Shown: positions 1 through 8,676, counted from the stretch's first letter. The stretch: DNA of 64,000 nt from Agrobacterium vitis (GCF_013426735.1 NZ_AP023273.1:744001-808000); one strand, 5' to 3'. Numbers and translations are program-made. The notes: generated by a model not told the origin, from the letters alone.

Positions 1-659
1 GTGAATTGCTCGGACTTGTCGGACTGCGCGGCGCGGGTCATGAATTGGTCGGTCGCGCACTATTCGGCGCTGAGCCCGCCTCTGGCTTCGTTACGATTTC
101 CGGCCACCCTGTCGATCTCACCAACCCCTTAACAGCCATGGCAAGCGGGGTCGGATTGATAGCCCGCGACCGAACAGAAGAATCGGTCGCCATGTCCTTG
201 AGCCTGCGGGAAAACACCTTCATCAATCCTGCCGCTTCGGGACGCCGTCTCCTTTCCTTTCTAACCCCTGCCAAGGAAGCCGCGCAAGCCTACGCGATTG
301 GCGCGCGCGTCGGCTTGCGGCCCAACGATCAGAGCCTTGCCATAGAAGCACTTTCCGGCGGCAACCAGCAAAAAGTCGTGGTGGGTCGCTGGCTGGCAAC
401 AGGACGCCGCCTGCTGGTGGCCGAAGATCCGACCGCCGGTGTCGATGTTGGCGCCAAGGCCGATATCTATCGCCTAATCGCCGAGGCCGTCGAAGGCGGA
501 TTGGCCGTCCTTGTCGTCTCCACCGATTTTGAGGAAATCGCCCATATCTGCCAGCGCGCGCTGGTATTTTCTCGCGGACAGATCCTGCGAGAGTTGAGCG
601 GGCCGGACCTGACAACAGAAGCGGTGATCGCCGCAGCCTCCGCCTCGGACGCGGCCTGA
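1..659 (+). CDS. Sugar ABC transporter ATPase (RbsA/CUT2 family), C-terminal part, cut by window edge
   Basis: Energises uptake of a sugar or sugar acid through the inner membrane with the permease and binding protein that follow. The frame is open to the window edge, so the start lies upstream; about 218 codons are visible. They form the second nucleotide-binding domain of an RbsA-type protein: a degenerate P-loop region GLRGAGHEL, the signature LSGGNQQKVVVGRWL and a Walker B stretch LLVAEDPTAGVD. The usual Asp-Glu of Walker B is reversed to Glu-Asp, so this half may not be the main catalytic site. The stop lies 16 nt before the permease start, indicating one operon. The substrate cannot be read from sequence; the idonate genes nearby make an aldonate or related sugar possible (inference). 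Confidence 0.9.
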   Translation, partial: ELLGLVGLRGAGHELVGRALFGAEPASGFVTISGHPVDLTNPLTAMASGVGLIARDRTEESVAMSLSLRENTFINPAASGRRLLSFLTPAKEAAQAYAIGARVGLRPNDQSLAIEALSGGNQQKVVVGRWLATGRRLLVAEDPTAGVDVGAKADIYRLIAEAVEGGLAVLVVSTDFEEIAHICQRALVFSRGQILRELSGPDLTTEAVIAAASASDAA

Positions 660-675
660 ACCTGGGAGAAAACCA

Positions 676-1734
676 ATGCAATCCATCGAATCCAACGCGC
701 TGGAGCCAACGCGAGCCGAGCTTTCCGGCATGAGCACAGCGCAGAAAATCCAACGTCTGCTGCCAGTTTACGGTCTCGTCATATTGACCGTCGGGCTCAT
801 CCTGCTGTTTTCCATTCTCTTGCCGCAGACCTTTCCGACCGTTCTAAACCTGCGCTCAATAATCTCCGACAAGACAATCATCGCCATACTATCACTGGCG
901 GCCATGATCCCAATGGCCGCCGGACGCATAGACCTCACAATCGGCTATGGAATCGTGCTCTGGCATGTGCTGGCCATCAGCCTGCAAACCATGTTCGGCC
1001 TGCCTTGGCCAGTGGCCGTGCTGATCGTCATTGCACTCGGTGCCTTTACTGGCTTTCTCAATGGCCTTCTGGTCGAAGTCGCCAAGATCGATAGTTTCAT
1101 TGCCACACTTGGCACCGGCACAGTGCTTTACGCTATCGCGCTCTGGCATACCGGTGGACGTCAGGTGGTCGGCATGTTGCCGCAAGGCTTTTACAGCCTG
1201 AATGGCACCATGGTTTTCGGCCTGCCGATTACCGGCTTCTATGTTCTGGTGCTGGCAGTCATAATGTGGCTGGTCCTCGAATACACACCGCTTGGACGAT
1301 ACGTCTACGCTATCGGAGCCAACCCAAAGGCCGCCGCGCTGAACGGCATTCCCGTTCGTCGCTTCGTTATCGGTGCCTTTGTCACGTCAGGCACACTCGC
1401 TGCGGTGGCCGGCGTGCTGCTCGCCTCCAAGCTGCGGATCGGGCAGGCCAGCGTCGGCTTGGAATATCTGCTCCCAGCTCTGGTTGGTGCTTTTCTTGGG
1501 TCCACCACCATCAAGCCTGGCCGGGTCAATGTCTGGGGGACGATGATCGGCGTGATTATCCTGGCCGTTGGCATTGCAGGCATCCAGCAGATCGGTGGGT
1601 CCTTCTATGTCGAGCCGCTGTTTAACGGCGTCACTCTGCTGGTCGCAATCGGCATTGCTGGCTACGCACAACGACGGCGCAGCCTGTCCGGTCGAATGGC
1701 GCCCGTCACCAAGCCGCAAACCACACAACAATAA
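676..1734 (+). CDS. Sugar ABC transporter permease (RbsC family)
   Basis: Inner-membrane channel subunit of the CUT2 importer encoded by this operon. It has 352 aa, a usual length for the family. The N-terminus is polar and is followed from about residue 30 by a series of hydrophobic segments. The family's hallmark region MAAGRIDLTIGYG lies near residue 75, and a glycine-rich loop (ALVGAFLGSTTIKPGR) lies in the C-terminal third. A GGGAGA ribosome-binding site sits 8 nt before the ATG. It is placed between the ATPase and the binding protein, the normal CUT2 order ATPase-permease-binding protein found in many rhizobial operons. Confidence 0.93.
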   Translation: MQSIESNALEPTRAELSGMSTAQKIQRLLPVYGLVILTVGLILLFSILLPQTFPTVLNLRSIISDKTIIAILSLAAMIPMAAGRIDLTIGYGIVLWHVLAISLQTMFGLPWPVAVLIVIALGAFTGFLNGLLVEVAKIDSFIATLGTGTVLYAIALWHTGGRQVVGMLPQGFYSLNGTMVFGLPITGFYVLVLAVIMWLVLEYTPLGRYVYAIGANPKAAALNGIPVRRFVIGAFVTSGTLAAVAGVLLASKLRIGQASVGLEYLLPALVGAFLGSTTIKPGRVNVWGTMIGVIILAVGIAGIQQIGGSFYVEPLFNGVTLLVAIGIAGYAQRRRSLSGRMAPVTKPQTTQQ

Positions 1735-1773
1735 CAGCATCCAGTTCAGTAATTTCCAGAGGGAGGAATGAAC

Positions 1774-2868
1774 ATGAAACGCAGACATATCCTGCAAGCA
1801 ACCGGCGCCTTGATACTGTTCACGGCAGGCAACGCCTGGGCCGATCCGATGGCCGAAGCCAAGGCCGTGGTCGATAAATATGCCAGCAAGGTGACGACTT
1901 GGGACGGACCGAAAAGCGCCCCAAAACCACAGCCGGGGAAAACCATCGTTGTTCTCGCTGGTGACCTGAAAAATGGTGGTATCCTGGGTGTCAGCAATGG
2001 TGTGGAGGAAGCCGCCAAGGCCATCGGCTGGCAGGTCAAGGTGCTGGATGGCGCAGGCTCGATTGGCGGCCGCACCGCCGCCTTCGGTCAGGCCATGGCC
2101 TTGAAGCCTGATGCCATCATCATCGACGGTTTCGATGCCGTGGAACAGGCCCCGGCGCTGGAACAGGCAAAAGCCGCCAAGATACCATTGGTCGCCTGGC
2201 ATGCCGGTCCCACCATAGGCCCCGACGAAAAGAACGGCCTGTTTGCCAATATCAGCACGGACGCTATGGAAGTTTCGAAGGCCGCCGCCAACTGGGCCTA
2301 TGTCGATGCCAAGGGCAAGCCGGGCGTCATCATCTTTACCGACTCCACCTATGCGATCGCCATCGCCAAGGCTGACAAGATGAAGGCCGAAATCGAGCGG
2401 CTGGGCGGCAAGGTTTTGGCCTATGTCGATACGCCGATTGCCGAGACCTCGCAGCGGATGCCGCAGCTGACCACCTCGCTGTTGCAGAAATACGGCGACA
2501 GCTGGACACATTCTCTGGCCATCAACGACCTTTACTTCGATTTCATGGGGCCGTCGCTCGCCTCGGCAGGGAAGGGGGGAACCGATGCACCGATCAATGT
2601 TGCCGCAGGGGATGGTTCCGAATCCGCCTATCAGCGCATCCGCGCTGGCCAGTACCAGAAGGTGACGGTGGCCGAACCCTTGAACCTGCAAGGCTGGCAA
2701 TTGGTGGATGAGCTGAACCGCGCCCTCAATGGCGAAAAATGGTCCGGCTATATGTCGCCACTGCATGTGGTAACCGCCGACAATGTCGAATTCGATGGCG
2801 GACCCAAAAACAGCTTCGATCCCGACAATGGCTATCGGGATGCCTATAAGAAGATCTGGGGCAAATGA
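1774..2868 (+). CDS. Periplasmic sugar-binding protein of CUT2 ABC transporter
   Basis: Captures the substrate in the periplasm and delivers it to the permease. It has a cleavable signal peptide (KRRH start, hydrophobic core, likely cut after AWA near residue 22) and a type I periplasmic-binding fold related to RbsB. Two in-frame ATGs lie at 1768 and 1774. The GGAGG at 1762-1766 is only 1 nt from the first and 7 nt from the second, so I start at 1774 (364 aa). It is the last gene of the operon, 33-39 nt after the permease and directly before a strong hairpin terminator. The ligand is unknown; the protein is somewhat longer than typical ribose-binding proteins. Confidence 0.9.
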   Translation: MKRRHILQATGALILFTAGNAWADPMAEAKAVVDKYASKVTTWDGPKSAPKPQPGKTIVVLAGDLKNGGILGVSNGVEEAAKAIGWQVKVLDGAGSIGGRTAAFGQAMALKPDAIIIDGFDAVEQAPALEQAKAAKIPLVAWHAGPTIGPDEKNGLFANISTDAMEVSKAAANWAYVDAKGKPGVIIFTDSTYAIAIAKADKMKAEIERLGGKVLAYVDTPIAETSQRMPQLTTSLLQKYGDSWTHSLAINDLYFDFMGPSLASAGKGGTDAPINVAAGDGSESAYQRIRAGQYQKVTVAEPLNLQGWQLVDELNRALNGEKWSGYMSPLHVVTADNVEFDGGPKNSFDPDNGYRDAYKKIWGK

Positions 2869-2880
2869 GTTGAAAACCAC

Positions 2881-2906
2881 GCCATGCGCCCTCGCTGGCG
2901 CATGGC
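2881..2906. terminator. Bidirectional hairpin between convergent operons
   Basis: A perfect 10-bp stem (GCCATGCGCC paired with GGCGCATGGC) encloses a 6-nt loop in the 45-nt gap between the convergent binding-protein gene and the lacI gene. The short T-rich stretch after the stem is weak, so it may act as a bidirectional terminator or a 3' stabiliser. Confidence 0.75.
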
Positions 2907-2913
2907 TTTACCG

Positions 2914-3927
2914 TTAAAGGCTGCTGTCACGCAGGATTAGTTCCGGCGTGATGGTAATGTTTCCGGCCAATGGCCGTCCGTCCAGCAGATCCAGGATCAG
3001 CCGCGCCGCTTTTTCGCCGATGTCCCGGGAAAAGGCATTGATTGTGGTAATCGTCGGCACGGAAATCGCGCCGATTTCATAATTGCCAAACCCGGCAATG
3101 GCGATCCCCTCTGGCACGGCGATGCCGCGCCGCTGACATTCCGTCAAAGCGCCGAACGCCGACAGGTCGGATACACAAATCACTGCTTCGGTATCTGGCA
3201 GGGTTTCCAGCAGCCGAGTCATCGCGTTCGCGCCTTCGCGCATCGAGATCGGTGGCGGTCCGGCGGCGATCAACCGGGATGCATCCAGCCCGTGGCGGGT
3301 CATCGCGGCAATAAATCCGTTGCGGCGATCGCTACCGCGCGTGTCTCTTCCGACATCCCCGCCAATGAAGGCCAGGCGCCGATAACCGACAGCAACGAAA
3401 TGATCGACCATGGCGCAGACCGCACCGGCATTGGAAAAGCCGACATAGTGGCCAATCGGCTCGGAGGGAACATCCCAGGTCTCGATCACTGGAATATGGG
3501 CATTGGCCAGCAATTTGCGGGCGCGGGGTGTATGCTTGCCACCGGTCACAACAATGGCCTGCGGCTTACGGCGCAGCAATTGCTCGATCAGCCGTTCTTC
3601 TTCCTGCATATCGTAATTGGTATAACCAAGCAGAATTTGCATTTTCCGGGTGGCGAGCGTTTCAGAGAGACCACCAACCGTATCGGCGAAATTGGCATTG
3701 TTGATCGAAGGAATAGTAACAGCAACGAAGTCGGAGCGCTGCGACCTCAGATTGGAGGCCGTGGAATCGAACACATAGCCAAGATCTTCTGCCGCTTGCA
3801 GAATCGCATCGCGGGTTTCCTTGCTGATCAGGCTATCGGTTTTGAAGGCCCGCGACACCGTCATCGGCGACACACCCGTGACGCGGGCAATGTCGGCCAT
3901 GGTTGGCGGTTTGCGGAAATCAGTCAC
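2914..3927 (-). CDS. LacI-family transcriptional regulator
   Basis: DNA-binding repressor or activator of the LacI/GalR family, 337 aa. The N-terminal helix-turn-helix is clear (TMADIARVTGVSPMTVSRAF, residues 9-28). It is followed by the hinge and a periplasmic-binding-like effector domain to the C-terminus. It lies downstream of the idnO-gntK-dehydrogenase genes on the same strand, 127 nt after the small barrel protein, so it is probably the local regulator of the idonate/gluconate module. The perfect 16-bp palindrome at 6581-6596 resembles E. coli GntR/IdnR operators and is its likely target (inference). Confidence 0.9.
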   Translation of the reverse strand: MTDFRKPPTMADIARVTGVSPMTVSRAFKTDSLISKETRDAILQAAEDLGYVFDSTASNLRSQRSDFVAVTIPSINNANFADTVGGLSETLATRKMQILLGYTNYDMQEEERLIEQLLRRKPQAIVVTGGKHTPRARKLLANAHIPVIETWDVPSEPIGHYVGFSNAGAVCAMVDHFVAVGYRRLAFIGGDVGRDTRGSDRRNGFIAAMTRHGLDASRLIAAGPPPISMREGANAMTRLLETLPDTEAVICVSDLSAFGALTECQRRGIAVPEGIAIAGFGNYEIGAISVPTITTINAFSRDIGEKAARLILDLLDGRPLAGNITITPELILRDSSL

Positions 3928-4053
3928 CCAATGGCCCCCGTTATGGTTATCAGCGCGTTACACTGTGTTTATAAGGTGAATAAAAGCCAGCTAAAAGCTT
4001 TTCCAATCGGCAAACCCACCCCAAACAGGGGAGGGTACCCCACGAGCGCCTGA

Positions 4054-4386
4054 TCAGAGCACAAATTCGTTGGCAAGCGTCACGTGATGGTGGATGCGTC
4101 CATCGAAAAACTGCGAGAGCACTGCTTCTGTTGCCGCACGTGCCTCGGCGCGAACCGGGCTGGCCAGCGCGGCCTCGACCGCCTCCAGATCCGGATAGTT
4201 GATCGCCAGGATCATCGGAAATTCCGGTGCGCCATCATCACGGGCCTCGGCAAAAGAAACCCTGACATCCATCGCCTTCGGAAACTGCTTCCATTTCGGC
4301 AAGATGGTCTCGATAACAGCAGCGCGGAATGCCTCCGTCTGCCCAGGCTTTACGGTACCTTCAAACAAGGCATAACGTGTGATCAT
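4054..4386 (-). CDS. Small dimeric alpha/beta-barrel-like protein
   Basis: A 110-aa protein beginning MITRYALFEGTVKPG. Its size, its beta-alpha-beta pattern and its opening strand followed by TEAFRAAV resemble EthD or antibiotic-monooxygenase-like ferredoxin folds, but no catalytic residues can be assigned. An upstream in-frame extension is rejected: the ATG at 4386 overlaps the TGA of the upstream dehydrogenase gene (TGATG), which signals translational coupling. Such small proteins often accompany sugar-acid dehydrogenases in rhizobial operons. Its role here is unknown, possibly an accessory or mutarotase-like function. Confidence 0.7.
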   Translation of the reverse strand: MITRYALFEGTVKPGQTEAFRAAVIETILPKWKQFPKAMDVRVSFAEARDDGAPEFPMILAINYPDLEAVEAALASPVRAEARAATEAVLSQFFDGRIHHHVTLANEFVL

Positions 4387-5270
4387 CAGGAGATCTCCCT
4401 TTTTGCTCCAGTGAAAAATTCCATCAGCATGGCCTGGTCTTCTCCACCCAGACCCGCCGCTGTCAGCATCCGATGCACTTCGGCGCAAACTGCCGTCAGC
4501 GGCATCGCCGTATTGGTGCGCCGCGCCAAATCCTGTGCGCCGTTGAGGTCCTTGACCATATTGTCGATCCGCCCCGTGCGGCGATAATCCTTAGTGACAT
4601 AACGCGGCATATATTCCTGGAGAATGGCACTATCGGCCCGACCGCCCTTCAATGCCTGCGGGATTTTCGCGGCATCGACCCCGGCGTCCAGCGCCAATTG
4701 CGTCGCCTCGGCCACGGCCAGAAAATTCAAGCCACACAGCACCTGGTTAATCAGCTTGGTGGTTTGGCCAGCACCCACCGGACCCATATGCGTATAATTG
4801 GAGGCGACATGCTGCAAAACCTGATGGGCATCGGCCACGTCCTGCTCTGTCCCGCCAGCCATCAACGTCAATTCACCAATTGCCGCCTTGGGCGCGCCGC
4901 CAGAAAGCGGGCTATCGACCCAGCGCAAACCCATTTGCGCCGCATCCCCAGCCAATTGCCGGGTTGCCTCCGGGTCGATGGAGGACATGTCGATAATCAA
5001 CGTTCCGGGCTTTGCCCCCTCCGCCACTCCGTCCGTGCCGAACACCGCGGCCCGAATGATATGCGGCGCATTGAGGCTGAGAATAACATAGTCGGAGCGC
5101 GAAACAGCTTCCGCCGCTGTCTTTGCAGACGTCGCGCCAAGCGCGGTCAACTCCGCCACCTTTTCAGCATTGAGGTCAAAGACAGTCAGTTGGTTACCGG
5201 TTTCAACCAACCTCCTGCCGATTGCGCCACCCATGGCGCCCGCGCCGATCAGCGCCACTGTGTTGGTCAT
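4386..5270 (-). CDS. NAD(P)-dependent hydroxyacid dehydrogenase (3-hydroxyisobutyrate dehydrogenase family)
   Basis: Probably oxidises or reduces a sugar-derived beta-hydroxyacid in the cytoplasm. The Rossmann motif ALIGAGAMGGAIG is at the N-terminus. The substrate loop DSPLSGGAPKAAIGELTLMAGG lies near residue 130, and GAGQTTKLINQ carries the family's catalytic lysine near residue 177. At 294 aa it is a full-length member. I chose the ATG at 5270 because GGAGG lies 7 nt upstream; the ATG at 5276 is only 1 nt from it. It overlaps the gluconokinase end and is coupled to the next gene. Tartronate-semialdehyde reductase or L-threonate dehydrogenase are possible alternatives. Confidence 0.85.
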   Translation of the reverse strand: MTNTVALIGAGAMGGAIGRRLVETGNQLTVFDLNAEKVAELTALGATSAKTAAEAVSRSDYVILSLNAPHIIRAAVFGTDGVAEGAKPGTLIIDMSSIDPEATRQLAGDAAQMGLRWVDSPLSGGAPKAAIGELTLMAGGTEQDVADAHQVLQHVASNYTHMGPVGAGQTTKLINQVLCGLNFLAVAEATQLALDAGVDAAKIPQALKGGRADSAILQEYMPRYVTKDYRRTGRIDNMVKDLNGAQDLARRTNTAMPLTAVCAEVHRMLTAAGLGGEDQAMLMEFFTGAKREIS

Positions 5271-5272
5271 GA

Positions 5273-5764
5273 TCATTCCTCCCCTATTGCCGAAACAATC
5301 GCCACGACGAGACTGTCAAGCGGCTGATCGATATCGACGGTCACCGCATGTTCATCGGCCCCCGGCGGCTCAAGCGCTGCAAATTGGCTGTCGAGCAGCG
5401 AAGCGGGCATGAAATGCCCTGGTCGCTCAGCGACACGTCTGGCAATCACAGCATGGCTGCCAGCCAGATGGATGAAACGCACAGAACCACAAGCCTTTTC
5501 CCTGATCCTGTCGCGGTAAGCCCGTTTCAACGCCGAACATCCGATAATGGTCACGCCTTGTTCCCCGGCAAGCCGTGTTCCGACCGCATCCAGCCATGGC
5601 CAGCGATCCTCGTCACCAAGCGGAATGCCCGCCTGCATCCGGGCAATATTTTGAGGCGGGTGCAGATCGTCGCCGTCGATATAGACCGCGCCGAGCCTTG
5701 CCGCCAATGCGGCGCCAACGGAGGATTTCCCGCAGCCTGACACGCCCATGAGTACAAGTTTCAT
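5273..5764 (-). CDS. gntK: Gluconokinase
   Basis: Phosphorylates D-gluconate with ATP to 6-phosphogluconate. It has 163 aa from the ATG at 5764, where the protein begins MKLVLMGVSGCGKSS, carrying the P-loop GVSGCGKS near residue 7. The gluconokinase hallmark GDDLHPPQNIARMQAG follows near residue 34. The longer open frame upstream runs into idnO and has no homologous look. The TAG stop of idnO is fused to a GGAG ribosome-binding site 13 nt before this start. With idnO and idnD it completes the route L-idonate to 5-keto-gluconate to gluconate to 6-phosphogluconate, so it could equally be called idnK. Confidence 0.92.
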   Translation of the reverse strand: MKLVLMGVSGCGKSSVGAALAARLGAVYIDGDDLHPPQNIARMQAGIPLGDEDRWPWLDAVGTRLAGEQGVTIIGCSALKRAYRDRIREKACGSVRFIHLAGSHAVIARRVAERPGHFMPASLLDSQFAALEPPGADEHAVTVDIDQPLDSLVVAIVSAIGEE

Positions 5765-5777
5765 CGCGGCATTGCTC

Positions 5778-6536
5778 CTAGAGCGAGGCCGTGATGCCGC
5801 CATCGACATACAGAACATGGCCGTTGACAAAGGACGAGGCTCCAGACGCCAGGAAGATGCAGGCACCCACCAGTTCCTCAACCTTGCCCCAGCGCCCTGC
5901 GGGCGTACGTTTTTCCAGCCATGTGGAGAAATCAGGATCGGCAACCAGCGCTGCATTCAGCGGCGTATCGAAATAGCCGGGCGCAATGGCATTGCATTGC
6001 AGCCCATATTTTGCCCAGTCGGTCGCCATGCCTTTGGTCAGATTGCCGACCGCGCCCTTGGTGGCCGTGTAAGGGGCAATCGATGGCCGGGCCAGCGCCG
6101 TCTGCACACTGGCGATATTGATGACCTTGCCCGCGCCGCGCTTGATCATGTGGCGAGCCGCCGCCTGGCCGACATTGAAGACGCTGGAAATATTGGTGCG
6201 CAGCAGCCGCTCGAAAGCATCAACCGGAAACTCCTCCAGAGGGCCGCGAAACTGCATGCCTGCATTGTTGACGAGAATGTCGATCGGCCCTTTGGTGGCC
6301 TCGAAGCCATCGACGGCATCGCGCGACGCCTGATGATCGGTGACGTCGAAAGCCAGAACATCGCAGCCATCGCCGATCCGGGCAGCGGCTGCGGCAAGCT
6401 TAGCTTCATCGCGTCCGTTGACGATGACAGTTGCGCCCGCCGCCCGCAAACCTTGCGCCAGGGCAAAGCCAATGCCTTGCGAAGACCCCGTCACCAACGC
6501 GCGGCGACCCGTCAGATCGAAAAGACCAAGCGACAT
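5778..6536 (-). CDS. idnO: Gluconate 5-dehydrogenase (SDR family)
   Basis: Reversibly reduces 5-keto-D-gluconate to D-gluconate with NAD(P)H. A short-chain dehydrogenase of 252 aa: cofactor motif TGSSQGIG near residue 16, NNAG near residue 86, catalytic Ser in NIASVQT and the YTATK catalytic pair near residue 155. The start at 6536 has GGAGG 5 nt upstream; the GTG at 6548 lies upstream of that site and is rejected. It is the first gene of the minus-strand operon, divergent from the hydroxyacid dehydrogenase gene. Pairing with an IdnD-type enzyme and gluconokinase makes the assignment stronger than homology alone. Confidence 0.9.
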   Translation of the reverse strand: MSLGLFDLTGRRALVTGSSQGIGFALAQGLRAAGATVIVNGRDEAKLAAAAARIGDGCDVLAFDVTDHQASRDAVDGFEATKGPIDILVNNAGMQFRGPLEEFPVDAFERLLRTNISSVFNVGQAAARHMIKRGAGKVINIASVQTALARPSIAPYTATKGAVGNLTKGMATDWAKYGLQCNAIAPGYFDTPLNAALVADPDFSTWLEKRTPAGRWGKVEELVGACIFLASGASSFVNGHVLYVDGGITASL

Positions 6537-6580
6537 GGCATCCTCCACTTTTATCTCGACAACATTTGTTGAACCTGTTT

Positions 6581-6596
6581 ATGTTATCGATAACAT
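6581..6596. promoter_or_regulatory. Palindromic operator of GntR/IdnR (LacI-family) type
   Basis: ATGTTATCGATAACAT is a perfect 16-bp palindrome in the 108-nt space between the divergent idnO and hydroxyacid-dehydrogenase genes. It has the same ATGTTA..TAACAT arms as the E. coli GntR/IdnR operators. It overlaps a possible plus-strand promoter (TTGAAC at 6569-6574, TAACAT at 6591-6596). Regulation by the LacI-type protein at 2914-3927 is inferred. Confidence 0.75.
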
Positions 6597-6644
6597 TGCC
6601 TGTCAAGTTTTTTAGAACAGGTTCATCAAGGAGAGGAAAAGAAA

Positions 6645-7592
6645 GTGGCAAAGCCGGAGATTTTGCAGGTCGGACCCTATCCAGCCTGGGATGAAGGCCC
6701 TTTGAACGACCAGTTCACCGTGCACCGCTATTTTGACGCAGCCGACAAGGTCGCTTTTCTCACCACCGTTGGACCGCGCATTCAAGGCATTGCCACAAGG
6801 GGCGAACTCGGTGCTGACCGCGCCATGATCGACGCCTGCCCGAAGTTGGAAATCATCTCGGTCTACGGCGTCGGTTATGATGCTGTCGATCGGAAGGCCT
6901 GCCGTGACCGCGGCATCCGCGTCACCAATACACCCGATGTGCTGACCAATGACGTTGCCGATCTGGGCATTGCGATGATGCTATGCCAATCGCGGGGCAT
7001 GATCGGTGCTGAGACCTGGGTGAAGGATGGCAGCTGGGCTGCAAAGGGTCTTTATCCTCTGAGACGTCGGGTCTGGGGCAGGCGGGCAGGGGTGCTGGGC
7101 CTTGGTCGTATCGGCTTTGAGGTGGCCAAGCGCCTCAAAGGCTTCGAGATGCAGATTTCCTACAGCGATGTCGCCGCTAAGCCTTATGCCGAGGGCATGA
7201 CATTTATCGCCGATCCGGTAGAACTGGCAGGAAACTCGGACTTCCTGTTCGTCACGTTGGCCGCATCCGCCGATACACGACATATCGTCGGACGCGATGT
7301 GATCGAGGCGTTAGGGCCGGAGGGTATGCTGATCAACATTTCCCGCGCCTCGAATATCGATGAAGCAGCCTTGCTGGAAGCACTCGAAGCCGGACGGCTG
7401 GGCTCTGCTGCGCTGGATGTTTTTGAAGGTGAGCCCAAGCTAAATCCACGCTTCCTGGCGCTGGACAACGTCCTGCTCCAGCCCCATCACGCCTCCGGCA
7501 CGATTGAGACCCGCCAGGCCATGGGCCAGTTGGTCCGCGATAATCTGACCGCACATTTCGCTGGCTCGGCTCTGCCAACCCCGGTTCTATGA
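6645..7592 (+). CDS. D-isomer-specific 2-hydroxyacid dehydrogenase
   Basis: NAD(P)H-dependent reductase of 2-keto acids such as glyoxylate, hydroxypyruvate or 2-ketogluconate. It has 315 aa and starts with GTG, with AAGGAGAGG 8 nt upstream. The nucleotide-binding motif GLGRIGFEVAKRL is near residue 150. The catalytic Arg lies in NISRASNID, the Glu in DVFEGEP and the His in QPHHASG, so the active site looks intact. It is the first gene of the plus-strand arm and is followed 10 nt later by idnD. In this setting a 2-ketoaldonate reductase role similar to GhrB is likely, but the exact substrate is not readable. Confidence 0.88.
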   Translation: MAKPEILQVGPYPAWDEGPLNDQFTVHRYFDAADKVAFLTTVGPRIQGIATRGELGADRAMIDACPKLEIISVYGVGYDAVDRKACRDRGIRVTNTPDVLTNDVADLGIAMMLCQSRGMIGAETWVKDGSWAAKGLYPLRRRVWGRRAGVLGLGRIGFEVAKRLKGFEMQISYSDVAAKPYAEGMTFIADPVELAGNSDFLFVTLAASADTRHIVGRDVIEALGPEGMLINISRASNIDEAALLEALEAGRLGSAALDVFEGEPKLNPRFLALDNVLLQPHHASGTIETRQAMGQLVRDNLTAHFAGSALPTPVL

Positions 7593-7602
7593 GGATAAAT
7601 CC

Positions 7603-8634
7603 ATGAAAGCCATTGTTGCCCATGCGGCAAAAGACGTTCGCATCGAAGAAGTGGACGAGGTCGAGCCCGGTCACGGCGAAGTGAAACTACGGCTTGCCAC
7701 CGGCGGCATCTGCGGCAGCGACCTGCACTATTACAATCACGGTGGTTTTGGCGCAGTCAGACTGAAACAGCCGATGATCCTTGGCCATGAAGTCTCGGCC
7801 TATGTCGAGACACTGGGGGCAGGGGTCACAGGACTGGACATTGGCCAACTCGTCGCCGTCTCACCGTCACGACCCTGCCACACCTGCACCTATTGCCAGG
7901 AAGGTCTGCACAATCAATGCATCAATATGCGGTTTTACGGCAGCGCCATGTCCTTTCCCCATATCCAGGGTGCGTTCCGGCAAAGCCTTGTCGCCGATGC
8001 CAGGCAATGCGTGGTCGCGGATGGACTGAGCGCGGGGGAGGCGGCGATGGCCGAACCGCTGGCCGTGACGTTGCACGCAACGCGGCGGGCAGGCGAAATG
8101 CTCGGCAAGCGGGTTCTGGTTACAGGTTGCGGCCCGATTGGCGTTTTGTCGATCATTGCCGCCCGCAGAGCCGGGGCGAAAGAAATCGTTGCCACCGATC
8201 TCTCGGACTTCACGCTAGCATTGGCCAAGGCGGCGGGCGCTGACCGGGTGATCAACACCGCAACCCAGCCGGACGGCCTTGCAGAATACGCTGTGGGGAA
8301 AGGCACATTCGACGTGCTCTACGAATGCACCGGCGTCGCCTCGGCGCTGGCTGGCGGAATTTCCGCCATGCGTCCACGCGGCGTCATCATGCAGCTTGGT
8401 CTTGGCGGCGATATGACCTTGCCAATGATGGCCATTACCGCCAAGGAACTCGACCTGCGCGGCTCCTTCCGTTTCCACAGTGAATTTGCGGTCGGGGTGG
8501 AGCTGATGCGCAAGGGGCTGATCGACGTAAAGCCGCTGATTACCCACACCGTGCCTTTGGAAGACGCGCTTTCCGCCTTCGCCATCGCATCTGACCGGAG
8601 CAAGGCCATGAAAACTCAAATTGCCTTTTCCTGA
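7603..8634 (+). CDS. idnD: L-idonate 5-dehydrogenase, zinc-dependent
   Basis: Oxidises L-idonate to 5-keto-D-gluconate with NAD(P)+. A 343-aa medium-chain dehydrogenase. The catalytic zinc ligands lie in GGICGSDLHYY (Cys about 38) and GHEVS. A structural zinc lobe with four cysteines spans PCHTCTYCQEGLHNQC (about residues 89-104). The nucleotide motif GCGPIG is near residue 175. The N-terminal half, with LHYYNHGGFG, is typical of IdnD rather than of threonine or sorbitol dehydrogenases. It ends just before a strong hairpin. Confidence 0.88.
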   Translation: MKAIVAHAAKDVRIEEVDEVEPGHGEVKLRLATGGICGSDLHYYNHGGFGAVRLKQPMILGHEVSAYVETLGAGVTGLDIGQLVAVSPSRPCHTCTYCQEGLHNQCINMRFYGSAMSFPHIQGAFRQSLVADARQCVVADGLSAGEAAMAEPLAVTLHATRRAGEMLGKRVLVTGCGPIGVLSIIAARRAGAKEIVATDLSDFTLALAKAAGADRVINTATQPDGLAEYAVGKGTFDVLYECTGVASALAGGISAMRPRGVIMQLGLGGDMTLPMMAITAKELDLRGSFRFHSEFAVGVELMRKGLIDVKPLITHTVPLEDALSAFAIASDRSKAMKTQIAFS

Positions 8635-8642
8635 GTGTGCCT

Positions 8643-8676
8643 TCAATGCGAGGCGGCACCAGCATCCTCGCATTGA
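8643..8676. terminator. Hairpin between convergent idnD and SBF transporter genes
   Basis: Perfect 11-bp inverted repeat (TCAATGCGAGG and CCTCGCATTGA) with a 12-nt loop in the 54-nt convergent gap. There is no T-run on either side, so it is best read as a bidirectional terminator or RNA-end protector. Confidence 0.65.

Noticed and set aside
1387..2880. 497-codon minus-strand frame opposite the permease and binding-protein genes
   Set aside because: Antisense shadow of two clear genes, no family resemblance, frequent in GC-rich DNA.
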